A DNA stretch of 64,000 nt from Fusobacterium varium (GTDB lineage: Bacteria > Fusobacteriota > Fusobacteriia > Fusobacteriales > Fusobacteriaceae), in assembly GCA_002356455.1 (NCBI GenBank), contig AP017969.1, positions 25,624 through 89,623 on the forward strand. Reading direction: 5' to 3'. The position numbers and the translations under genes are program-made. The notes beneath the pieces are model-generated. The model saw nothing but the letters and a program-made list of their open reading frames with translations, did no database searches and was not told the origin of the DNA. Below, piece after piece: positions 15,240-23,421 of this stretch (position 1 is its first letter; every line of letters begins with the position of its first letter).

Positions 15240-16677
15240 ATTTCTTAGGAAATTATAATTTGATAAATTTGTTGAAAAAATAAAAAATATTAATTATTTT
15301 GTATTCATATTAGATATATTAATTGAATAAGATTAAAATTAACAGCACAAAAAAGCTGATTGTTAATCAGCTGTTTAGCGATATTCTTTCCAGCAAATGG
15401 AGCCTGTATGTATATTAAAATATGATATTTTTTTAACTTTCATTCTGGCATTACATTTAAAACAATAAAAAGGATTTACTCCAAAAGCGTTCCATATTTC
15501 AAGTTGATAAAAAGTAGAATTGGAATATTTAGAGACATATTTTCTCATGAATTTCATGATGATTTTAAGTTCTGATTTAATATTTCTAGAATAGATTCCA
15601 AAGCGCCTAATCATTTTGAAATGTTTAGGGGGAATGTGAATAATTAATTTGGAAAGAAATGTTTCCGCATCTAAAGTAAGCTCAATTCTTTGTTTATTAT
15701 CAGCAAGACTTTCATAATAGAAAGTAACCTTATTATCATAGAAATCAATAATTTTATATTCTGCGATGGGAGCTCTTGACAGATATCTGCCAATATATTT
15801 AATTGCATAAATATTATTATTTAAATCATTTTTTGCAACATTGAAAAAGAATCTTGTATTTTTGCGATAAAGGTAGTTAGCAGCAGCATAAGCTTTAGCT
15901 TTAATTTCAGGCTTGTCATAATTTCCAGATTTAACAATATCAATAACCATTTTTTTCCATTGTCCAGCAATGGAATTGACATGAAAATATTTTTTTTCAA
16001 GAAATTGGAAGTTTTTATTGAATCCACCTAAAGTAACAATAGCATGAATATGAGGGTTCCATTTAAGATCGCGTCCAAAGGTATGAATAACAGTAATCAA
16101 TCCATAATGAATGATATCTGAGTTAGTAAAGTATTTAGAGGAATATTTTGAAATTTTATGAATTCTTTGATTTTTTGCTTTAATGTTATGAAATTGATAT
16201 TTAAAAACATCATTAACAGCATAAGCAAGCTTAGTTAAAAGGTCTCTATCATAGAAGAAAAACATTCTAAGTTCTTCAGGAATAGTAAAAAGGACACTTC
16301 TATGTTTAACATCAATAAGAGAAGTGGAAGTTTTTTCAGTTCAAACAGCAGAATAACGTTTACCGCAGGAAGGACAAAATCTAGATTTACAAGTAACTTT
16401 AATTTTATGCGCCTCATGACAATTAGGGCATTGAAGAGAGAGAAAAGATTTATCAATAGAACAGGCTAAGAATTTTTGAATAGTCTGTTTAACATCCTCA
16501 AAATGCTCATTTTTAAAATATTTCTTGATTTTACCTAAAAGATTTGTTATATTGATTTTAGAGATAATATGTTTGATTTGCATGAATGTCTCCTTTGTAT
16601 AATTAGGGTGGTAACTATATTATACAAAAAAGAGAGCTGAGTAAAACATTTTTTTTAAATGTTACTCAGCTTTTTTT
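15240..16677 (-). mobile_element. IS91-family insertion sequence, copy A
   Basis: A 1438-bp unit repeated almost identically at 16678 and 60398. The left end begins ATTTCTTAGGAAATTATAA. The right end is a long hairpin, GCTGAGTAAAACATTT...AAATGTTACTCAGC, ending in a T-run (16671-16677). There is no terminal inverted repeat and no obvious target duplication, as expected for rolling-circle (HUH Y2) elements. The left end abuts a terminator T-run, and the right end abuts copy B directly. It carries one transposase gene on the minus strand. Confidence 0.85.
15375..16583 (-). pseudogene. IS91-family Y2 transposase with in-frame UGA (copy A)
   Basis: A single 403-codon frame interrupted only by TGA at 16341-16343. 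Before it lie 80 residues with the zinc-binding Cys pattern (CPNCHEAHKIKVTCKS, then CPSCGKRYSAV). After it come TEKTSTSLIDVKHRSVLFTI, the HUH-type motif NPHIHAIVTLGG, the double-tyrosine motif YIGRYLSRAPI and late Cys residues (CFKCNARM). The UGA falls where relatives commonly have Trp after the zinc finger. No other lesion exists, so the gene is either nonsense-mutated or read through. GGAG precedes the ATG. Downstream restart at the ATG of MFFFYDRDLL would give a 296-residue protein lacking the zinc finger. Confidence 0.85.
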
Positions 16678-18114
16678 ATTTCTTAGGAAATTATAATTTG
16701 ATAAATTTGTTGAAAAAATAAAAAATATTAATTATTTTGTATTCATATTAGATATATTAATTGAATAAGATTAAAATTGACAGCACAAAAAAGTTGATTG
16801 TTAATCAGCTGTTTAGCGATATTCTTTCCAGCAAATGGAGCCTGTATGTATATTAAAATATGATATTTTTTTAACTTTCATTCTGGCATTACATTTAAAA
16901 CAATAAAAAGGATTTACTCCAAAAGCTTTCCATATTTCAAGTTGATAAAAAGTAGAATTGGAATATTTAGAGACATATTTTCTCATGAATTTCATGATAT
17001 TTTTAAGTTCTGATTTAATATTTCTAGAATAGATTCCAAAGCGCCTAATCATTTTGAAATGTTTAGGGGGAATGTGAATAATTAATTTAGAAAGAAATGT
17101 TTCTGCATCTAAAGTAAGCTCAATTCTTTGTTTATCATCAGCAAGACTTTCATAATAGAAAGTAACCTTATTATCATAGAAATCAACAATTTTATATTCC
17201 GCGATAGGAGCTCTTGACAGATATCTGCCAATATATTTAATTGCATAAATATTATTATTTAAATCATTTTTTGCAACATTGAAAAAGAATCTTGTATTTT
17301 TGCGATAAAGGTAGTTAGCAGCAGCATAAGCTTTAGCTTTAATTTCAGGCTTGTCATAATTTCCAGATTTAACAATATCAATAACCATTTTTTTCCATTG
17401 TCCAGCAATGGAATTGACATGAAAATATTTTTTTTCAAGAAATTGGTAGTTTTTATTGAATCCACCTAAAGTAACAATAGCATGAATATGAGGATTCCAT
17501 TTAAGATCGCGTCCAAAGGTATGAATAACAGTAATCAATCCATAATGAATGATATCTGAGTTAGTAAAGTATTTAGAGTAATATTTTGAAATTTTATGAA
17601 TTCTTTGATTTTTTGCTTTAATGTTATGAAATTGATATTTAAAAACATCATTAACAGCATAAGCAAGCTTAGTTAAAAGGTCTCTATCATAGAAGAAAAA
17701 CATTCTAAGTTCTTCAGGAATAGTAAAAAGGACACTTCTATGTTTAACATCAATAAGAGAAGTGGAAGTTTTTTCAGTTCAAACAGCAGAATAACGTTTA
17801 CCGCAGGAAGGACAAAATCTAGATTTACAAGTAACTTTAATTTTATGCGCATCATGACACTTAGGGCATTGAAGAGAGAGAAAAGATTTATCAATAGAAC
17901 AGGCTAAGAATTTTTGAATAGTCTGTTTAACATCCTCAAAATGTTCATTTTTAAAATATTTCTTGATTTTACCTAAAAGATTTGTTATATTGATTTTAGA
18001 GATAATATGTTTGATTTGCATGTATGTCTCCTTTGTATAATTAGGGTGGTATCTATATTATACAAAAAAGAGAGCTGAGTAAAACATTTTTTTTAAATGT
18101 TACTCAGCTTTTTT
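16678..18114 (-). mobile_element. IS91-family insertion sequence, copy B (tandem with A)
   Basis: A 1437-bp near-identical copy in the same orientation, beginning right after the terminal hairpin T-run of copy A. Its own hairpin ends at 18108, followed by six T residues. Copies A and B differ by scattered substitutions, so they are not a fresh duplication by replication slippage. Confidence 0.85.
16813..18021 (-). pseudogene. IS91-family Y2 transposase with in-frame UGA (copy B)
   Basis: Same 403-codon frame as copy A with a handful of substitutions (CPKCHDAH for CPNCHEAH, NYQFLEKK for NFQFLEKK). It carries TGA at the same codon after CGKRYSAV (17779-17781). The HUH-type (NPHIHAI) and double-tyrosine (YIGRY) motifs are intact. 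Retention of an otherwise intact frame around the stop suggests that selection acted on the whole frame or that the copy is very recent. Confidence 0.85.
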
Positions 18115-18262
18115 ATGGATGATCATAAATGCTAGTAAGCATTGAAAAAACTTTATCTGTCATAAAATCAGTTAAAGTATAATCTGTAAAACTTTTAAAT
18201 CTATAGATAAAAATTTAGAAATAGTTATGTTTATTGATACCAAAATATCTAATTTATTTCTT
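18115..18262. other. Short AT-rich remnant between the IS and the defence island
   Basis: Only a 33-codon minus-strand open stretch without a start (ending LTSIYDHP at the IS border) is visible. It may be a decayed gene end cut by the IS. No ribosome site or terminator was recognised. Confidence 0.3.
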
Positions 18263-19120
18263 TTATAATATATTTGCTCTTCTATGAGCTATATCTTCAT
18301 CATTATTTTTAAAAAAGTTATATATACATTCAGGAATCAGATAACAATTTTGTCTATGCTTAAAAATTATATTTTGAATATCTTCTAAATCACTTAGGGT
18401 TTTTTTATTAGTTTTATTAAATTCCTTATCAAGTTCCTTCAAAGTCTCAATATCTTTATCTAAAATTTTTACTGTCTTCCATAACCAAATTAATACAGGA
18501 AAAATTAAAAATAATTTAGAAAATAAATCATTAATACTTTCATTATTAAAAATTCCAATTACAGCAATAATTATAATTAATATTGCTGATAAGACTATAC
18601 TCACTAATTTAAACCTTTTTCTAAGACCAACATCCCAATAATAATTTTCTTTTTGACATGACAACACACATTCTGTTAAACTTTTAGCATTAGATATAGG
18701 GGTATACCAATTATTTAGCTTTTGTTTTTCATCTAAATTCTTTAAAATTTTCTTTGAATAAATTACTATTTCATTATTTATATCCCTATTTTTTCCAAAA
18801 ATTCTTTCATTCCAAGCCATTTTATATACATAAATATCAAATTTTTGTTGAATAAACGCTGCTAATTTTTTACTATCCTCAATATTTTTCTCTATATAAA
18901 GTGATAAAAATACAACAACTATAGATAATAAATACTGTAAAGAGATTATTTTCTCTGAAAAATATTCAGAAAAAATTGAAAGACTCAATGGAACTGCTAG
19001 TGAAAAAAATATGTAATAGGTATTATTTTTTTTTGCATTTCTATACAATTGCCTTTGTGCTGCTAACAACATAATTGATTTATCTTCATTTTGTCTATTA
19101 TAAATTCCACGAGAAACCAT
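18263..19120 (-). CDS. S-4TM family CBASS effector
   Basis: 285 residues. Four hydrophobic segments occur as two hairpins (about 36-52, 60-77, 174-194, 201-218), with a soluble stretch between them (YKMAWNERIFGKNRDIN) and a soluble C-terminal region. This is the layout of the SMODS-associating 4TM (S-4TM) proteins, membrane effectors of CBASS. When a cyclic nucleotide signal appears they are thought to disrupt the inner membrane and abort infection. It is encoded 33 bp downstream of the CD-NTase, behind GTGGAGGAT. The membrane topology is seen; the effector role follows from the family and the neighbour. Confidence 0.8.
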   Translation of the reverse strand: MVSRGIYNRQNEDKSIMLLAAQRQLYRNAKKNNTYYIFFSLAVPLSLSIFSEYFSEKIISLQYLLSIVVVFLSLYIEKNIEDSKKLAAFIQQKFDIYVYKMAWNERIFGKNRDINNEIVIYSKKILKNLDEKQKLNNWYTPISNAKSLTECVLSCQKENYYWDVGLRKRFKLVSIVLSAILIIIIAVIGIFNNESINDLFSKLFLIFPVLIWLWKTVKILDKDIETLKELDKEFNKTNKKTLSDLEDIQNIIFKHRQNCYLIPECIYNFFKNNDEDIAHRRANIL

Positions 19121-19152
19121 ATATTATCCTCCACTTACTTTTTATTAATTTT

Positions 19153-20142
19153 TTATTTATCTGTATATTCAGGAAATTCACTTCCTAATATTTCTCTCCA
19201 TTTAGTAATAGCTCCTTTTTGATCTTTATTGTTAAGTTCTTTATTTATAGCTTCAACAGCTTTTTCATATTCTATCAATAAAGCATTACTAATTTTCTTT
19301 TTTTCCTCCCAAGTAAATGTATTTAAATCCCCTTGTATTCCTTTAGGGTCATCTACCTTATATAGTATAGCAGAAGATAAATACTTTAATGTTTCTTTAA
19401 ATTCTATATCAATCCACCAAGTATTAATACTTAAATTTTCATATCTATTTAAAATTATGCATTCTAATAAATATGAACCTATTTTAATAGTTACCTTTCT
19501 ATTATTCCAATATTTTATCAATCTTATCAAATCAAGTAATTTAGCAGAATGTTTTTGATTTATATTTTTAGTACGTTCATTATCAATTCTTGGGTCAGTT
19601 TGTTTCCAATTTCCCATACCATCAGGGATTAGATAATAATTATCATCTGTATAAAAACAAGGAACAATATCAAAATTCCAAGTATATGATTTTAATTGAA
19701 GTGTGGCAGCTTCATAATTTTTATGCATTTCAGCTTTGCTATAATCTTTTAAGTTAGATAATTTAGAAATAAAGAGATTGATTACTTTTGTTGAGTTAAG
19801 ATAATTAGTTCCTTCAGTTAACAAATCATTACTAGAATCTGAATCACTTCCATTAATATAAAATGTTTCATTTAATTTTATATATGTTCGCTTACCTTCA
19901 CCAGAGATGCATAACATAAGATCAATATCATCAATTGGTCTGATTTTAGTACGTCGACCAAAAGAACCAAATTGAAGGATTTTTTCATCATAAATTTTAA
20001 AAAAATGAGAATCTTCATTGAATCCTTTTATATTATAAATTAAATTATCTCTACTAGTACGAGCTATTGTTGTTTTATCTTGTTCAAGATTAACTTTATC
20101 TTTTAGAAATTCTGTAAAAGCATTATTTACAGTAGTAGCCAT
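19153..20142 (-). CDS. CBASS CD-NTase (SMODS-type cyclic oligonucleotide synthase)
   Basis: 329 residues. The polymerase-beta-like motif GSFGRRTKIRPIDDIDLML (59-77) gives the GS signature and two catalytic Asp residues (72, 74); the third is in WNFDIVPCF (D158). The C-terminal helical half (KLLDLIRLIKYWN, residues about 204-216) matches the OAS/tRNA-nucleotidyltransferase second domain. It would sense phage infection and make a cyclic oligonucleotide for the adjacent S-4TM effector. No ubiquitin-transfer (Cap2/Cap3) or HORMA/TRIP13 genes are present, so this is a minimal two-gene CBASS. AGGAGG precedes the ATG. Confidence 0.9.
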   Translation of the reverse strand: MATTVNNAFTEFLKDKVNLEQDKTTIARTSRDNLIYNIKGFNEDSHFFKIYDEKILQFGSFGRRTKIRPIDDIDLMLCISGEGKRTYIKLNETFYINGSDSDSSNDLLTEGTNYLNSTKVINLFISKLSNLKDYSKAEMHKNYEAATLQLKSYTWNFDIVPCFYTDDNYYLIPDGMGNWKQTDPRIDNERTKNINQKHSAKLLDLIRLIKYWNNRKVTIKIGSYLLECIILNRYENLSINTWWIDIEFKETLKYLSSAILYKVDDPKGIQGDLNTFTWEEKKKISNALLIEYEKAVEAINKELNNKDQKGAITKWREILGSEFPEYTDK

Positions 20143-20205
20143 TTATTTTCCTCCTTTTATTTTAAATTTCTTTATTATTATTAAGATAACCTCACTTATA
20201 ATATT

Positions 20206-20865
20206 TTATACTCCCAATTTTTCAACTAATTGATATATATTAGTTCCTAGATTGTCTTTAAGTTTATTTAAATCATTTTCATATTTTTTAGAAACTTTCA
20301 TAGCATTATCAAGCCTAACCATATAATGTTCAAACAAAATCTTTTTATTAAAGGTTTTTGATCTTGATAATTTATTCTCTTTTAAATACTTTTGTAATTC
20401 TTTAGCAACTTCTCCTTTTTGTGAAAGAAATTTATTTACTTGTTTTGAGGATAATTCTTCTATAAAGTGGAATAATAACCATAACTCAAAATTAGGATTA
20501 CTTAAGTAAAGACAAAAATTATTTTGCTTACATCCATCTACAACTTTTATATATTGCTCTTCTTTAAAACTTTCTGAATCTCTGTCTACTATAAGGCAAA
20601 CTTCATCAGCTTCTATTCCTTTACTTTCTATGTTAGTTTTTAATTCTTCAAAAATCCTTAGAGGGTTACTTAAATCAGGATTACTTTTTTCAAAAATTTC
20701 TATCTCTATATATTCTAAAATTGGTAGGATAGTCTTGTTTTCTTGTATTCCAAGAAAATACTTTCTTTCAGTATGTCTTCCTTCACAAGCTAATAAGAAT
20801 ACATATTTGGGTTCTTTGACCTCACTTGTTCTAGTAAAAGGATTACTTCCTCTTTTTCTTCCCAT
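20206..20865 (-). CDS. rloB: RloB-like (AbiLii-type) TOPRIM-fold protein
   Basis: 219 residues. The motifs LLACEGRHTERKYF (about 29-42), CLIVDRDSE (about 91-99) and LSNPNFELWLLFHF (about 119-132) match the RloB family. The Glu and DxD positions suit a TOPRIM-type metal site. RloB is encoded with RloA in restriction-linked and abortive infection loci (AbiLi/AbiLii in lactococci). The ATG overlaps the stop of the rloA-like gene by one base (TAATG), indicating translational coupling. The CBASS genes start 63 bp downstream on the same strand. Confidence 0.85.
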   Translation of the reverse strand: MGRKRGSNPFTRTSEVKEPKYVFLLACEGRHTERKYFLGIQENKTILPILEYIEIEIFEKSNPDLSNPLRIFEELKTNIESKGIEADEVCLIVDRDSESFKEEQYIKVVDGCKQNNFCLYLSNPNFELWLLFHFIEELSSKQVNKFLSQKGEVAKELQKYLKENKLSRSKTFNKKILFEHYMVRLDNAMKVSKKYENDLNKLKDNLGTNIYQLVEKLGV

Positions 20866-22190
20866 TAGTTATCACACTCAATATCTTCTTCTAAAAGAGT
20901 TTTAATATGAGGAATACCACCATATCTTCCAAGTAGATAAGCTTTATCTAACTTTAAGTCAAATCTGGTTTTAAATTCTTCTAATGAATAAAGAATAGTT
21001 CCCTCTTCAATTGAATTTTCAACAAACCATACTTCATCTCTTCTTATTGTATCTAAGTCTAATAATCTTGATTCATGAGTTGTAATTATTAATTGAGAAT
21101 TAGTTTTTTCCATATTCTTATAAAATCTTCTTAAAAATTCTTTTACCAAAACAGGATGTAAACTTCTTTCTAATTCATCTATTAATATAGTTTGGTCATT
21201 ACATTTTACTTTCTCTAAAAGAGGAAGTAATTCTAATAGGCGTTTAGTTCCATCAGATTCTTCATAAAATTTAAATTCAATATCTTTTTCTAATCCCTTA
21301 TGTTTAAATAAAATCTCTTCAACTTTCAATTTATTATTCTCTAAATAAAGGTTTAAAAAGTTATCTCCAAGTCCTATAACAATCTTCTTATTATCTTCTT
21401 TATCAGAAATTAAAGTAGCCATATCATTTGAAAGCTTACTTTTTAACTCTTTAGGAATGGGTAATTCTTCAAATTCACGTTCTCCAAAACAAATTCCTGT
21501 AATTCCTATATCAAAAATATTTAAGTATTCTAACCAATTATTAGTATTTTCAAAATATTCAACAACATAGTTAGTTGTATTTGGAAATATGATGATCAAA
21601 TTTTCTTTAAACCATTTTAAAACCTTTAAAAAATCATAATGTTTTTTTTCCCATTTCTTTTTATTTAAAACTTCTAATAATAATGAATTTGATTCTAAAT
21701 CACTTAAATAAACATTTAATTTTGTATTATCTACTTCATTTAAATTCAAGTTATTTTCTACGTTATTTTTATTTCTTATGAAAATATTTATATCTTCTTT
21801 TTTTCCAACTTCAACGAGCCATTCTTCTAATATTTCTTTAGTTTCTAAAAAAAAAGAAAATCCATAAGCAAAAATTTTATTTTCTATTAAAATTTCAAAC
21901 TCAAATTGAGTAGGTTTTTTTAAACTACTCTTATCTAATTTATAATTTTTTTCTAAAGTATTTACACTAAATATTCCATTTAAAATACATTTTCTAGCAA
22001 AGCTAATACTTTGTATAAAGTTAGTTTTTCCAGAAGCATTTGCTCCATAAATATATGAACTTTTTAATAAAGATAAATTTGAATTATTATATACATGGGT
22101 TGTATGAGAACGAGATTTTCCAGTTACCATACTAAATTCTTTTCTTGTGTTAAAAGATAAAAAATTCTCTATACTAAATTTAATTAACAT
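20865..22190 (-). CDS. rloA: RloA-like AAA ATPase (AbiLi-type)
   Basis: 441 residues. Walker A GANASGKTN (49-57) follows a SMC/RecF-like start (MLIKFSIENFLSFN). A signature-type region (SDGTKRLLELLPLLEKV), Walker B (TILIDELERSLHP) and H-loop (LIITTHESRLLD) follow in order. This is the AAA_21/OLD-type ATPase that partners RloB. The pair is associated with phage exclusion, probably through ATP-gated nuclease activity. GGAGTGA precedes the ATG. It is the first gene of a leftward run of four defence genes (rloA, rloB, CD-NTase, S-4TM). Confidence 0.88.
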   Translation of the reverse strand: MLIKFSIENFLSFNTRKEFSMVTGKSRSHTTHVYNNSNLSLLKSSYIYGANASGKTNFIQSISFARKCILNGIFSVNTLEKNYKLDKSSLKKPTQFEFEILIENKIFAYGFSFFLETKEILEEWLVEVGKKEDINIFIRNKNNVENNLNLNEVDNTKLNVYLSDLESNSLLLEVLNKKKWEKKHYDFLKVLKWFKENLIIIFPNTTNYVVEYFENTNNWLEYLNIFDIGITGICFGEREFEELPIPKELKSKLSNDMATLISDKEDNKKIVIGLGDNFLNLYLENNKLKVEEILFKHKGLEKDIEFKFYEESDGTKRLLELLPLLEKVKCNDQTILIDELERSLHPVLVKEFLRRFYKNMEKTNSQLIITTHESRLLDLDTIRRDEVWFVENSIEEGTILYSLEEFKTRFDLKLDKAYLLGRYGGIPHIKTLLEEDIECDN

Positions 22191-22267
22191 AAAATCACTC
22201 CTTTTTATATATTATAAGTGATTTTTTCACTTTTTGCAATGATTTATTTTTATAAAATATTTGTTTT

Positions 22268-22607
22268 TTATAAAAATAAAAAATAATTGTGATTTTTTCG
22301 TATATTTATATTATTTTTAATTAAATCTTTTATAATTTTAGTTAAATTAACATTATATTTTGTTAAAGGAGATCCCCAAAATAATTTATCATATTTTTTT
22401 GTATAAGAAATTAGTATTATATAAAGAGGGATAAGTATTATTTTTTACTAAAGAACTGTTAAAGTTCTCATAATTGCTATATGCGTGGTTTAATATTTTT
22501 TCATTTATTTTAATTTCTGGTTTTATTATTTTATCTAATATAAATTCTATATTATAGAAGCAACTATGGAATCTAAAAAATGTAAACTTACTCCATTGGG
22601 TTGGCAT
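22268..22607 (-). pseudogene. Frameshifted remnant of an unidentified gene
   Basis: A 72-codon minus-strand frame (MPTQWSKFTFFRFHSCFYNI and onward, to a stop at 22389) continues in the +1 frame as YDKLFWGSPLTKYNVNLTK for about 40 codons to a stop at 22268. Both parts have protein-like composition, and the shift is at a run of A residues. No ribosome site precedes the ATG. Family unknown. It lies between the defence genes and the IS200 element. Confidence 0.3.
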
Positions 22608-22649
22608 TACTGGAAATTAGTAAAAGACAGGAGTATTTAATAATTAAAA

Positions 22650-22680
22650 AAAGAAAGAGATATTTAGCTCTTTCTTTTTT
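22650..22680. terminator. Intrinsic terminator left of the IS200 element
   Basis: AAAGAAAGAG (22650-22659) pairs with CTCTTTCTTT (22668-22677) across an 8-nt loop, followed by T residues. The flanking A-run would permit activity on both strands. Confidence 0.7.
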
Positions 22681-22750
22681 ATTGTATAAAAAAACCACTT
22701 GCTAAGCGAGTGGTACAAAAAACCGGAAGGCTATGCTTAGAAAATAAAAG

Positions 22751-22802
22751 CTCCTTTGATATAATTAATTAGGTTTGCTGGCCAATTAACTAATCAAAGG
22801 AG
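22751..22802 (+). promoter_or_regulatory. Leader hairpin hiding the tnpA ribosome site
   Basis: CTCCTTTGAT (22751-22760) pairs exactly with ATCAAAGGAG (22793-22802), and inner TTAATT pairs with AATTAA. The AGGAGG of tnpA lies in the 3' arm. Such a stem-loop is a known translational brake in IS200 elements. Confidence 0.75.
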
Positions 22803-22810
22803 GTCATAAG

Positions 22811-23272
22811 ATGTATGACAATAATAGTCTATCACATACAACATGGAATTGTAAATATCATATCATATTCGCACCAAAATATAGAAGGCAGGTAATATAT
22901 GGAAAAATTAAAGGAGATATAGGGCAGATATTAAGAAAACTCTGCGAATTTAAAGGAGTAGAAATAATAGAGGCTAATGCCTGTAAAGATCATATACATA
23001 TGTTGGTAAGTATACCCCCCAAAATAAGCATATCAAGTTTTATGGGATATTTGAAAGGAAAAAGTTCATTGATGATATTTGATAAACATGCAAATTTAAA
23101 ATATAAATATGGGAACAGACATTTTTGGTGTAGAGGATATTATGTTGATACAGTAGGAAGAAATAAAGAAAGGATCGCAAAATATATAAGGGAACAGTTG
23201 CAAGAAGATATAGTGAATGATCAATTGACATTGAAAGAGTATATAGATCCTTTCGGAGAAAAAACAAACTAA
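22811..23272 (+). CDS. tnpA: IS200/IS605 family transposase TnpA
   Basis: 153 residues of the usual Y1 HUH length. The start (TTWNCKYHIIFAPKYRR) is diagnostic for the family. The HUH motif is DHIHMLVSIPP (about 60-70), and the catalytic Tyr lies in the later GYYVDTVGRNKERIAKYI region. The enzyme cuts and rejoins single-stranded DNA at the element ends. The frame is intact, so the element may be active. Its start codon follows AGGAGG buried in the leader hairpin. Confidence 0.95.
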   Translation: MYDNNSLSHTTWNCKYHIIFAPKYRRQVIYGKIKGDIGQILRKLCEFKGVEIIEANACKDHIHMLVSIPPKISISSFMGYLKGKSSLMIFDKHANLKYKYGNRHFWCRGYYVDTVGRNKERIAKYIREQLQEDIVNDQLTLKEYIDPFGEKTN

Positions 23273-23421
23273 AACACACCAGCTACTTAAGTAGCTGAAT
23301 GAAGAATTACGCGGTTGGCAAACCATTCAGTAAGGCTTAAGCCTAAGCTAGTATCATACCCTTATAGGGTGGAGCAAACCACCACTTCAAGTGGTGGTTT
23401 GTGATTCTTTAATAGATTATC

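Larger units (their letters stand above)
22686..23406 (+). mobile_element. IS200/IS605-family insertion sequence (tnpA only)
   Basis: A unit of about 720 bp with subterminal hairpins: left ACCACT...AGTGGT (22694-22714) and right CAAACCACCACTT with its complement (23375-23401). There are no terminal inverted repeats and no tnpB, as in IS200-type elements that move as single strands. Exact ends were judged from the hairpins only and may be off by several bases. A relic of the leader of a related element lies at 61848-61926. Confidence 0.85.

Noticed and set aside
16341..16343. Selenocysteine as the meaning of the transposase UGA
   Set aside because: No Sec insertion-type stem-loop was evident directly downstream and Sec is not expected at this position; Trp read-through, trans-complementation or a nonsense mutation are simpler.
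15821..16456. Overlapping leftward ORFs of 68 and 73 codons within each IS91-type copy
   Set aside because: They are out-of-frame shadows of the transposase, repeated in all three copies, without family resemblance.
22651..22745. tRNA or structured RNA at the stacked hairpins before the IS200 transposase
   Set aside because: The hairpins are explained by a terminator and the IS200 left end; no cloverleaf or tRNA-like conserved bases.
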